The translations under genes and the position numbers were made by a program. Below the pieces are notes generated by a model. It did not search any database. It was not told the origin of the DNA and was given only the letters and a program-made list of their open reading frames with translations. Below are positions 8,270 through 15,924 of a stretch of 64,000 bases of DNA, in pieces. The stretch is from Rhodococcus opacus. Lineage in GTDB: Bacteria; Actinomycetota; Actinomycetes; Mycobacteriales; Mycobacteriaceae. Positions within the stretch are counted from its first letter, which is position 1. The number at the start of each line of letters is the position of its first letter. The stretch spans positions 62,001-126,000 of the forward strand of contig NZ_JAAXPA010000015.1 of NCBI RefSeq assembly GCF_012396235.1, written 5' to 3'.

Positions 8270-8484
8270 CGGAAACTCCACCAGAAACCACCCTCATTCG
8301 ACCCGAAACCGCACCAACGCTGCGCGGCCGGACAGAGCCTGAGCCGACTACCGACGTCCGTCGCATCAACTGCGGATACTAATCGGTTCGTTTCAGTCGC
8401 GGACACCACCTGGCAAACATTTCGTCGCCGCGTGTCCGCGCAGCGCCGGCATGCCGTGTGTCCCGGCTGTTCAATGTCATCTAC

Positions 8485-8930
8485 GCGAATGACATTGCAC
8501 ACAAACCAAAGTGAGCACGCGTGACGATAATCCTGGAACGCGCAGGCTCGGCGCCTACGGCAGGCGACCAGCCCCGGTCCAGCAGAGTCGCCCGCTGTGG
8601 CTATCGGGAGGTCTCCGTCCCAGGTCGCCGCCTCAGGCGCCGAGCAACAAGATCCCGGTCATCAGTAACGCACCGACCAGCGGACTTCGGTTGCACCGAT
8701 GTCCTCGGTGACGACCCCGCCAAGGTTGCCCTCTGCGACGCTCTCGAGTCGATGTGGGAGCGCGGCTGCAACTACTTTCATACACATCCCGACGTCACCG
8801 GGGTGGAGCTCTACCACTCTCGTCGACCGGGACCGAGGGATCGGTGGGCTTTTCGAGCAGCTCCTGGATCTGCGCCGGTGAGCACACCCGACATAGAGAC
8901 CGACAATGCGGTCCTGTCGTTCTCCTACGG
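8485..8930. repeat. Decayed, internally deleted copy of the 14619-15870 segment
   Basis: This region has no intact gene. It aligns with 14619-15870: both begin GCGAATG..CATTG and share AAAGTGAGCACGC, ACGATAATCCTGGAACGCGC, GCTATCGGGAGGTC and CGCCGAGCAACAAGAT. The copy keeps the last codons of the membrane-protein gene (minus strand, ending near 8632). It then jumps to the middle of the M24 peptidase remnant (VLGDDPAKVALCDALESMWERG). After GVELY it jumps again to GIGGLFEQLLDL. Roughly 630 and 195 bp present in the other copy are missing here. Confidence 0.78.
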
Positions 8931-9125
8931 CACGCTGCGTCGGCGTGATGCAGGGCCACCGGCAGTGCGCCTTCGAGCCTGGTTCATCACACATGTGTCC
9001 CGGTCCCCGTGAGCGGATCGTTACTGCCCGGACCATCGTCGGGTTCGAGCGGTAACGCGTGCTTCCTACGGTCGCTCGAAAGGCCGAATCATCCGGTTCG
9101 GCACTGTCCCGCAAGGAGAGCCACG

Positions 9126-9962
9126 TTGTCCTACGTCAAACCACCCGACCTGGTCACGGCGATGATCGACGCCGGTGCGTCCAAGGTGTTGATATCCACA
9201 CGCGACACCGTGATTCGCGCCTACATGGGCGGTGCGATACTCGCACTCGGCGCGGTGTTCGCGGTCACGGTCGGCGTGCAGACAGGTCAACCGCTCATTG
9301 GTGCGTTGCTCTTTCCGGTCGGGTTCTGCATTCTGTATCTGCTCGGCTACGACCTCCTCACCGGTGTATTCGTGCTCGCCCCGATGGCCTGGTTCGACAA
9401 GCGGCCGGGAGTGACCGGATTCGGGGTTCTCCGGAACTGGGGTCTGGTGTTCCTCGGCAACTTCCTCGGTGCATTCACCGTCGCTGTGATGATGGCGATC
9501 GTCTTCACCTACGGATTTGCGGCCGACCCCAACCAGATCGGCGAGGCCATCGGACATATCGGCGAGTCGCGCACACTCGGTTACGCCGAGTACGGTGCCT
9601 CGGGCATGTTGACGCTCTTCGTCCGCGGCGTGCTGTGCAACTAAATGGTCTCCACCGGGGTTGCCGGGGCGATGATCGCCACCGACGTCCCCGGCAAAGT
9701 GATCGCGATGTGGATGCCCGTCATGCTGTTCTTCGCGATGGCATTCGAACATTCCGTCGTCAACATGTTCCTGTTCCCCTCAGGCCTGCTGCTCGGTGGC
9801 GACTTCACACTCCTCGACTACCTGATCTGGAACGAAATCCCTACCGTGCTCGGCAACATGATCGGCGGACTGGTATTCACCGGCCTGGCCCTGTACCTCG
9901 CGCACCGGCACACCTCCGGCACCCCTGTTGCCGACAGGGAAGCAGAGCTCGAGACACTCTGA
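9126..9962 (+). pseudogene. Formate/nitrite transporter family gene interrupted by an in-frame TAA
   Basis: The start is TTG 9126 with AAGGAGAG 6 bases upstream. Residues 1-172 (MSYVKPPDLVTAMIDAG to LTLFVRGVLCN) and the following 105 codons (MVSTGVAGAMIATDVPGKVIAMW to EAELETL) are in the same frame and together make a 278-residue six-helix FNT channel, the family's normal length. They are separated only by TAA 9642-9644, exactly where family members usually have a Trp (LCNW). FNT proteins are pentameric channels for formate, nitrite or hydrosulfide. The rest of the frame looks unharmed, so the mutation is recent, or it is a sequencing or assembly error. Reinitiation at the ATG immediately after the stop could give a C-terminal fragment. 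Confidence 0.85.
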
Positions 9963-9976
9963 AGAGGCTTCGACAC

Positions 9977-10006
9977 GTGCCGACGGGGCATCCACTGCGT
10001 CGGCAC
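9977..10006 (+). terminator. Hairpin after the FNT gene
   Basis: GTGCCGACG (9977-9985) and CGTCGGCAC (9998-10006) form a perfect 9-bp stem with a 12-base loop, followed by TTGTCTTCGCTTT. It lies 15 bases after the FNT stop. Confidence 0.6.
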
Positions 10007-10323
10007 TTGTCTTCGCTTTGTGCCGGGTCGCGATCACCTACCGATCCTGGCACGGCGAGCGTTTCAGGAACGCACGACGCTTCCTTGCTTCGTCGAGGCG
10101 GCGGTGAACCCTCGCGAACAGCGTGGCAGAGCCACGGGGGCTCACCGTGCGCCCGGGCGCACAGTCGAGGGGTCTCATTCGGGCTGGTGCACCCGCAGAT
10201 GCACGGCAGCTGCTCGTCGTGGTCTGACTGCTCTCACGGGGAACCCGGTCCGGCTGCGAGGAAGCAGAATTGAACCCCCCGCGCGACGTATCCGAATTCG
10301 ACGGCTCAGCGGTTGCCGTCCGG
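10007..10323. other. Intergenic, no gene seen
   Basis: About 320 bases between the FNT hairpin and the 3' end of the TetR gene. Open frames here give low-complexity Arg/Ser-rich translations without family features. No further promoter or RNA was recognised. Confidence 0.5.
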
Positions 10324-11004
10324 TTATGAGGGGTCGCCTGCTGTTTCGAGATGGTGATCAGGTGAGCAATCCTGGCGGGCCTTCCTGGCGATGATCTGGA
10401 CCAGGTCGTCGAGTGCGGTGAGGGCGGCGCCGCTGTCACGGTCGACGAGCCAGCGCAGTACCACTCCGTCGAGCGCAGCCAGGGCGAAGCGTGCGATCTG
10501 GTCGACCGGAGTGCTCCAGGTGACGCCGGCCCGGTGTGCACATAGGTCGAGGAACGCGACGGCCTCGGTGTCCATGGTGCGGTACTGGTGGGTCGCGATT
10601 GCTCCGGCGGAGTCATTGCCGGCCCCGCGTTGGCGCAGGGCTTGCGCGGTGATCTCGTAGGTCAGCAACTGATGGTCGGGACTGGCTTCGATGATCGGCC
10701 ACAGACCGCGAATTCCGGCCCCCAGGAGTTCCCGAAGACCCGCAATACCGCGCAGTTCCAGAGGACCGACCAGCTGACTGAAGGCCAGGCGCATCGCCTC
10801 ACTGATCTCGAGGATCAGGCACTGCCCCATCTCGGTGAGAAGTTCTTCCTTGTGCTCGAAGTGGTAGTGCACCACCCCGAGCGACACCCCGGCGGCCTCG
10901 GCCACATTACGGATGGTCAGCGCAGCGACACCCTGTTGCGCGGTGACCGCGAGCGCCGCCTCGATGAGCTGTCCACGGCGAACATCAGCGGGAAGCCTTT
11001 GCAT
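10324..11004 (-). CDS. TetR/AcrR-family regulator
   Basis: 226 residues. Residues 8-55 hold the HTH (RRGQLIEAALAVTAQQGVAALTIRNVAEAAGVSLGVVHYHFEHKEELL). The C-terminal domain is a helical bundle with the BetI/TetR_C_6-like pattern (ALRLTYEITAQALRQRG region, then AALDGVVLRWLVD). No flanking enzyme or pump gene is adjacent in an operon-like position. Its target is therefore unknown and it may be autoregulatory or act at distant loci. The ATG at 11004 is the natural start, five residues ahead of the HTH helix. Confidence 0.87.
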   Translation of the reverse strand: MQRLPADVRRGQLIEAALAVTAQQGVAALTIRNVAEAAGVSLGVVHYHFEHKEELLTEMGQCLILEISEAMRLAFSQLVGPLELRGIAGLRELLGAGIRGLWPIIEASPDHQLLTYEITAQALRQRGAGNDSAGAIATHQYRTMDTEAVAFLDLCAHRAGVTWSTPVDQIARFALAALDGVVLRWLVDRDSGAALTALDDLVQIIARKARQDCSPDHHLETAGDPS

Positions 11005-11288
11005 TCCCGGATCGTATGCGTTCGATCCTCTCGACGAGACGAATCCGGACCGCCACCGTGTCCCACGTCACGGTGTGCCCAGTCGGACCGTAGCGTCAGC
11101 TGCGGCTCCAGCGGCCAGCGTGTTGTGGCGTCACTCCCGGTGTCCCATTGGCGGTGCCGCCGAGCAACAGTGCACGATCGCCGGGGCTCGAAAATACTCG
11201 AGATTGCCCTGCCGGCGTCGAGACGATCCGTGCCGATGAAATCTGTGCGGCTCGGGGCCGGAGGCGAGATCGGACGTCCCGGTCGGGG

Positions 11289-11546
11289 CTACTTCGACGA
11301 CAGCCACAGCCTGAATGCTTCGGCCGTCGCCGCCTGCAAAGTCGTCCCGCGGGTGGCGACTTCGATCTTCACCCGCCGCAGCAACTCCGGGTCCACGCGC
11401 GCGGAGAACTGCGGGAGTTTCGTTGCACCGACGGAGACTGGAGCGGCCTCGGCTGTAGTCCTCGGTAAGAGCGGATCCGAATCACAATCCGGCACCGCGA
11501 TCTGCAGAACGGTGTCGCATGCTCCTGCGGAGTGCTCGTTGCCCAT
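11289..11546 (-). CDS. Small ribbon-helix-helix DNA-binding protein
   Basis: 85 residues from ATG 11546, preferred over the ATG at 11552 because AAGGAG is then 6 bases upstream rather than adjacent. The first 45 residues are Ala/Pro-rich and flexible. Residues 47-85 read PQFSARVDPELLRRVKIEVATRGTTLQAATAEAFRLWL in outline, a beta strand followed by two helices as in ParG, Arc and antitoxin RHH proteins. No toxin or ParA partner is next to it. An AT-rich region with 35-bp tandem repeats lies upstream and could be its binding target (inference). Confidence 0.7.
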   Translation of the reverse strand: MGNEHSAGACDTVLQIAVPDCDSDPLLPRTTAEAAPVSVGATKLPQFSARVDPELLRRVKIEVATRGTTLQAATAEAFRLWLSSK

Positions 11547-11552
11547 CTTCAT

Positions 11553-12210
11553 CTCCTTGACGTACCGATGAGGTAGCTGTTCGACGAGATCGGCGGCCTC
11601 GGTGCCGCACCCTCGCGTGTTCAGTCCGGGAGGGCTGACTTTGCAGGCACATGTTGAGCGTTACGCGAAGTATCGGAAAAATTCTGTTGCCCACATTTAC
11701 GACCAGAGCGGACGGAACTTGAAGCTGACACATTGAAAGATAGCACGAGTGATCGCAATGTAAATTGGTACCAGAAAAATAGACAAATACGAGAATGGTG
11801 ACATCGGTCCGAAAAACGCGAGGAATTACCGTCCCTGTAATTGTTTGTCGCCGAGTACCGTACCGCCGGTATGAAATGGCATGCAATGTAGCTTGGTAAC
11901 AATATTTCAATCATACTTATCGAACGTCCAACCAGTATAAATTAACGAACCTTGCTGTACGTCCAGCCAACATGAAAAAGCGCACCTTGCTGTACGTCCA
12001 ACCGAATGCAAAACGCGCACTGCCAGGCATGATTCGGGGTTCTCCTGCTCAGGCGCGTGCTTCTGGTTCTTGTGAAGAACAATTACTTTCCGCCGTGACG
12101 GCGGCGGTCACGCCTCTTCGGCCTACAGTTCTAAATCGACGAATTCCCGCAAAGCGCGGATTCGCCATTCGGGAGTAAATTAATTGATAACCGACACACC
12201 GCGCCGGTCG
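11553..12210. other. AT-rich intergenic region
   Basis: About 650 bases with clearly lower GC than the surroundings, especially 11640-12200, and no convincing gene. It contains runs such as GTAAATTGGTACCAG and AATATTTCAATCATAC and the 35-bp repeats noted separately. It separates the RHH gene from the adhesin operon. The composition suggests acquired DNA or a long silencer-bound regulatory region (Lsr2-type proteins bind AT-rich DNA in actinobacteria). Confidence 0.6.
11914..12018. repeat. Three tandem 35-bp repeats
   Basis: ACCTTGCTGTACGTCCA occurs perfectly at 11949-11965 and 11984-12000, followed by related CCnA..ATGnAAAA.CGC tails. A degenerate third unit ending in ACGTCCAACC lies at 11924-11934. 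ACGTCCA recurs at exactly 35-bp intervals. These look like iterated protein-binding sites upstream of the adhesin/sortase operon. Confidence 0.65.
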
Positions 12211-12240
12211 TTGACACATACCGGGTGGTTTGCGAATGAT
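12211..12240 (+). promoter_or_regulatory. Putative promoter of the adhesin-sortase operon
   Basis: A consensus -35 TTGACA (12211-12216) is followed after 18 bases by AATGAT (12235-12240, 4 of 6 to TATAAT). Transcription would begin about 30 bases before the GTG at 12277. Confidence 0.5.
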
Positions 12241-12276
12241 TCCTGCCATCAACCGCTCCACGGTGAGGGGAAATTC

Positions 12277-13707
12277 GTGACATCGGTGCATACTTCGATC
12301 CAGGCGCGTTCTCGGCGTCGCTGGTTTGTTGCGGGGGCGGCCATGGCGACCGCCGCGGCTGTGATCGTCTTCGGTGGAGTCGCGTCAGCGGCTCATCCTC
12401 CGGTCGGACTGGGGACAGCCACCTCCTTCGCGATATTGGCGGGCCAAACGGTCACCAACACCGGCCCTTCGATCATCTCCGGGGACCTGGGTGTCAGTCC
12501 GGGCAGCGCGGTCACCGGTTTTCCGCCGGGGACGGTGATCAACGGCACGCAACACGTTGCCGATGCCGTTGCGCTGCAGGCTCAATCCGACCTGACGACG
12601 GCATACAACGATGCGGCAGGACGGACGCCCGCCACCGCGGCGCCCCCCGATCTCGGTGGCCTGACTCTGGTGGACGGCACCTACAACACGGCCGGCCCGA
12701 TGGGACTGACCGGCACCGTCACCCTCGATGCGCAGGGTGATCCCAACTCGGTGTTCATTTTTCAGGCCGGATCCACGTTGATCACCGCGTCGAACAGCAC
12801 GGTCGCTCTCATCAACGGAGCCTCACCTTGCAACGTGTTCTGGCAGGTGGGTAGCTCAGCGACCCTGGGGACCAACACCACCTTCGTCGGAACCATCATG
12901 GCGTTGACCTCGATCTCGGTGCAGACCGGCACCACCGTGAACGGACGCGTATTGGCACGTAACGGCGCAGTCACTCTGGACACCAACACCATCACCCGAC
13001 CCAACTGCGGCACGGTGCCGCCGACGTCCACGACGACACCGCCGCCGACCACGACAACTACGACCACGGCACCGCCGACCACGACAACCACGACCACGGC
13101 ACCGCCGACCACCACTACGACCGTCACCAACGGTCCCATCATTCCGATTCCCATTCCGATCCCCATCCCCATTCCGATCCCCCCCGGCGGAGGCATCCCC
13201 GGCATCCCCGGCATCCCCGGCATCCCCGGTGTCCCCGGCCCTCCCGGCCCGCCGGCACCCCCCGGCCCTCCGGCACCCCCCGGCCCTCCGGCTCCTCCGG
13301 CTCCTCCGGCTCCTCCGGCTCCTCCGGCTCCTCCGGCTCCTCCGGCTCCTCCGGCTCCTCCGGCTCCTCCGGCTCCGCCCGCTCCCCCCGCTCCCCCCGG
13401 CGGTCCTGGTGGACCTGGTGAACAGGGCGGACCCGGCGAACAAGGTGGCCCGGGTGAGCAGGGCGGACCCGGCGAACAAGGCGGACCCGGCGAACAAGGC
13501 GGACCAGGCGGACCCGGCGGCGGAGGCAAGGGCGGCCCTGGCGGCAACGGATACATCATCCCCAAGGGGCATCCGGAAACGGGGGCCGGCGGCACCACTC
13601 CACACTCCCGTGACAGCGTGCTTCTCCGATCCCTTGCAGTGCTTGCTCTGGCCGGACCGGGCATAGCGGCAGGCCAGGGGGCGCGACTGCGCAGGAGGCA
13701 GCGATGA
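12277..13707 (+). CDS. Secreted DUF3494 ice-binding-like adhesin with collagen-like stalk and sorting signal
   Basis: 476 residues from GTG 12277 (GAGGGG 6 bases upstream). A signal peptide covers residues 1-38 (RSRRRWF, hydrophobic core, ASA-AHP). Residues 40-240 match the DUF3494 ice-binding-like beta-solenoid (TSFAILAGQTVTNTGPSIISGDLGVSPG, DGTYNTAGPM, VFWQVGSSATLGTNTTFVGTIMA). Next come a Thr/Pro-rich segment, IP repeats, GIP and GPP/APP collagen-like repeats and five GGPGEQ units, which probably make a stalk. The C-terminus is HPETG (432-436), a hydrophobic segment and RLRRRQR, a cell-wall sorting signal with His in place of the usual Leu. The next gene, overlapping by 4 bases, is a sortase. 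DUF3494 proteins bind ice or act as adhesins. Here surface attachment is predicted; the ligand is unknown. Confidence 0.9.
   Translation: MTSVHTSIQARSRRRWFVAGAAMATAAAVIVFGGVASAAHPPVGLGTATSFAILAGQTVTNTGPSIISGDLGVSPGSAVTGFPPGTVINGTQHVADAVALQAQSDLTTAYNDAAGRTPATAAPPDLGGLTLVDGTYNTAGPMGLTGTVTLDAQGDPNSVFIFQAGSTLITASNSTVALINGASPCNVFWQVGSSATLGTNTTFVGTIMALTSISVQTGTTVNGRVLARNGAVTLDTNTITRPNCGTVPPTSTTTPPPTTTTTTTAPPTTTTTTTAPPTTTTTVTNGPIIPIPIPIPIPIPIPPGGGIPGIPGIPGIPGVPGPPGPPAPPGPPAPPGPPAPPAPPAPPAPPAPPAPPAPPAPPAPPAPPAPPAPPGGPGGPGEQGGPGEQGGPGEQGGPGEQGGPGEQGGPGGPGGGGKGGPGGNGYIIPKGHPETGAGGTTPHSRDSVLLRSLAVLALAGPGIAAGQGARLRRRQR
13192..13512 (+). repeat. Collagen-like coding tandem repeats
   Basis: In-frame repeats within the adhesin: GGCATCCCC units (13192-13226), CCGGCTCCT-type units encoding (APP)n to about 13395, and 18-base GGCGAACAAGGCGGACCC-type units to about 13512. 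Such tracts can change length by slippage, so stalk length may vary between strains. Confidence 0.85.
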
Positions 13708-14411
13708 GCGGCCCGAGCCCCGAGTGGTCGGACCCCGTCCCGGGCCCCGAGTGGCCAGGGCCCGAGGGGGCGATGGGCAGAGTGAAACGCTGGTGGGTGG
13801 TGGCAGCGGTCCTGATACTCATCGCGACCGCTGTCCTCGCCTTGCGCAGCTATCAGGAGTCGGGAGATCCCCAGCTCGGACAGCCATCCGTCACCGACAC
13901 CGTGCCGGCACCCTCCGACGGGGCGTCCGGCCCGGCACCGGTCGCGCTGCGGATCCCCGCGCTGGGGGTGGACGAAACACTCATCACTCTTGGACTCAAT
14001 CCCGACGAAACAGTCGAAGTGCCCACCGATTTCGACAAGCCGGGGTGGTACAAGTTCGGGCCGGCTCCGGGCCAGCTGGGTTCGGCAGTGATCCTGGGGC
14101 ACGTCGATTCCTATGAGGGTCCGGCGGTGTTCTACCGATTGAAAGACCTCGAGGCGGGAGACTCGATCGAGGTGAGCTTGGCCGACGGCACCATCGCTCA
14201 TTTCGCGGTCACCAAGGTGGAGACGTATCCGAAGACGGAGTTCCCGGCCGAGGAGGTTTACGGCTCGCACGGTGATGAAACGCTGCAACTGGTCACCTGT
14301 GGGGGAGAGTACGACGCGGACGCCCGTAGCTACCTGTCCAACATCGTGGCCTACACCTCTCTGGTTGATACCGACAGCGGGGAAGCTCCGGCCGCTGCCG
14401 GCCAGAAATGA
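13704..14411 (+). CDS. Class F sortase
   Basis: 235 residues. A short Pro-rich cytoplasmic tail is followed by one membrane segment (about 29-47) and the sortase domain. Catalytic residues are visible: His133 in VILGHVDS, Cys199 in LVTCGG and Arg208 in DADARSYLSN. The pattern fits the actinobacterial class F sortases. Sortases cleave a C-terminal sorting motif and join the protein to the cell wall. The ATG overlaps the adhesin stop codon (ATGA), so translation is coupled and the adhesin with its HPETG signal is the evident substrate. Confidence 0.92.
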   Translation: MSGPSPEWSDPVPGPEWPGPEGAMGRVKRWWVVAAVLILIATAVLALRSYQESGDPQLGQPSVTDTVPAPSDGASGPAPVALRIPALGVDETLITLGLNPDETVEVPTDFDKPGWYKFGPAPGQLGSAVILGHVDSYEGPAVFYRLKDLEAGDSIEVSLADGTIAHFAVTKVETYPKTEFPAEEVYGSHGDETLQLVTCGGEYDADARSYLSNIVAYTSLVDTDSGEAPAAAGQK

Positions 14412-14752
14412 TCTGGCAACCGGGAAGTCCACGGGAGGTGAGCATTCGGCCACCGTGGTCGGTTGTGGAGGCACGCTGTGGACTCGACGGGACTGTGGGG
14501 TACGACCCCGCGCAGGTTCTCGGCACGCCAAGATGTAGTCGATCAATCTTGTCGCCGCAGCCCGGACGTCCGGAGCAAGGTGCGCAAGAACCGGCCGTGG
14601 CACGCGCCTCCCTAGCAGGCGAATGTCATTGAACACGAACCAAAGTGAGCACGCAGGACGATAATCCTGGAACGCGCATGCTCAGTACATGCGGCGCGCG
14701 GTCATCCCAGTCGGGTGGATACGCCAGCTGTAGCTATCGGGAGGTCGCCGCC

Positions 14753-15178
14753 TCAGACGCCGAGCAACAAGATTCCGGTCACCAGTAACGCACCGACCTT
14801 GACCACTTCCAGGCCGATATAGACGTAGTGCGCGTGAGAACGGGGGACGTCTTCACCGGCGAGGACGCGGTCGGATCGTCGCGACAACCGGGGTCGGACA
14901 CCGACCAGTTGCACCAGGAGCGCCGCGACGGCCGTCGCTCCTGCCACCACCACCCGGGCAGGTGGTCCGTCTATGAGGAGTCCGACAATGAGCAGTGCCG
15001 CCCACACCATCTCGGTGATGTTCAGAGCACGGAACACGAGCCGGCCGATCCCCAGCCCGAGCCGCACCGTCACCCCGGGTGCGCGGAACTTCAGCGGCGC
15101 TTCGAGGAACGAGATGGCGACAACCATCCCCAGCCAGGTGAAGGTCACCGCGATCGACACGGCATGCGCTGCGGTCAC
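14753..15178 (-). CDS. Small four-helix membrane protein, unknown function
   Basis: 141 residues from GTG 15178 (GGAGGAG just upstream). Four hydrophobic segments are visible: AVTFTWLGMVVAISF, ALNITEMVWAALLIVGLLI, VVVAGATAVAALLVQLVGV and VYIGLEVVKVGALLVTGILLLG. Between helices 3 and 4 there is a polar loop with RPRLSRRSDRVLAGEDVPRSHAH, containing possible metal-binding His residues. I do not recognise the family. Its 3' end is duplicated at about 8632, where the rest of the gene has been lost. Confidence 0.75.
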   Translation of the reverse strand: MTAAHAVSIAVTFTWLGMVVAISFLEAPLKFRAPGVTVRLGLGIGRLVFRALNITEMVWAALLIVGLLIDGPPARVVVAGATAVAALLVQLVGVRPRLSRRSDRVLAGEDVPRSHAHYVYIGLEVVKVGALLVTGILLLGV

Positions 15179-15329
15179 TGGCTCCTCCACTCCTGGTCCC
15201 GCCGGTCCGGCGAGCGTGATCTCAGACAGTCTGCACCAGGTCCGAGCCAAGTGGACAGCGCTGGATCGTCCGGCTTGACCAGGCAAGACGATCGGTGTCA
15301 ACGGTGCTGGCAATTCTGGGTGCCGACTA

Positions 15330-15826
15330 GGATCGGTTCTCGTGCCTTCCTCCGCTGTCTCCGAACGGGAACGCGTCTCTTCGCCGACGCCATCACCTTC
15401 CTCGACTTCGGCCCGATCTTCGAGGCGTGGGAAGCGGACTTCGGTCGCACCTACGTCCTCGGTGACGACCCCGCCAAGATCGCACTCCGCGACGCTCTCG
15501 AGCCGGTGTGGCAGCGCGGCCGCGATTACTTTCATGCACATCCCGACGTCACCGGGGCGGAGCTCTATGCCCATGTCGTCGACCTTGCCCGACAGAGTGG
15601 ATGGGAGTTCGGTTCCTCGATCGCCGGGCATTTGGTCGGCGAGTTCCCGCACGAGAAGATCGCCGGTCACAAGACCGACTCCTACATCAAGCCGGGATCA
15701 GCCGGGCCGATGCGTCGGCTCGATGCTGCCGGTCGGCCGTGCCACTGGATCCTCGAGATCCACCTCGTCAATCGTGCCCGGGGAATCGGTGGTTTCTTCG
15801 AGCAGCTCCTGGACCTGAGCCGATGA
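15330..15826 (+). pseudogene. N-terminally truncated M24 metallopeptidase-like gene
   Basis: The frame reads ITFLDFGPIFEAWEADFGRTYVLGDDP, later AGHLVGEFPHEKIAG and ILEIHLVNRARGIGGFFEQLLDL. This is the catalytic C-terminal half of an M24 (Xaa-Pro dipeptidase/methionine aminopeptidase-like) protein with the metal-ligand pattern D..D...H..E.. The first 80-100 residues expected for the family are absent. The conserved sequence begins abruptly near 15375, without a credible start codon, close to the divergent membrane-protein gene. A shorter, doubly deleted version lies at 8690-8881. Confidence 0.72.
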
Positions 15827-15924
15827 GCACCCGACACCGAGACCGACGGTGATCCTCTTGTTCTCCTGTCAGGGAGCGGCGAAGCCTGCGGCGGCGAGAA
15901 TCTGTCCAGGTGGGGAGATGCGAG

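Larger units (their letters stand above)
14619..15870. repeat. Longer copy of the duplicated segment
   Basis: Longer counterpart of 8485-8930. It contains an intact small membrane-protein gene (minus) and an N-terminally truncated M24 peptidase (plus). The two copies are direct repeats about 6.1 kb apart and bracket the FNT pseudogene, TetR, RHH and adhesin/sortase genes. The 14412-14618 stretch before it contains nothing that I recognise. Confidence 0.75.

Noticed and set aside
11914..12018. 35-bp iterons as a plasmid replication origin
   Set aside because: Only two good copies exist and no replication initiator or ParA gene is nearby, so I kept them only as possible protein-binding repeats.
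13192..13512. Regular repeats that could suggest a CRISPR array
   Set aside because: The repeats are contiguous in-frame codon repeats without unique spacers and lie inside a coding sequence.
12762..14636. A 624-residue minus-strand frame with Gly-rich repeats
   Set aside because: It is the complement of the collagen-like repeats and the sortase. The plus strand has the signal peptide, sorting signal and coupled sortase.
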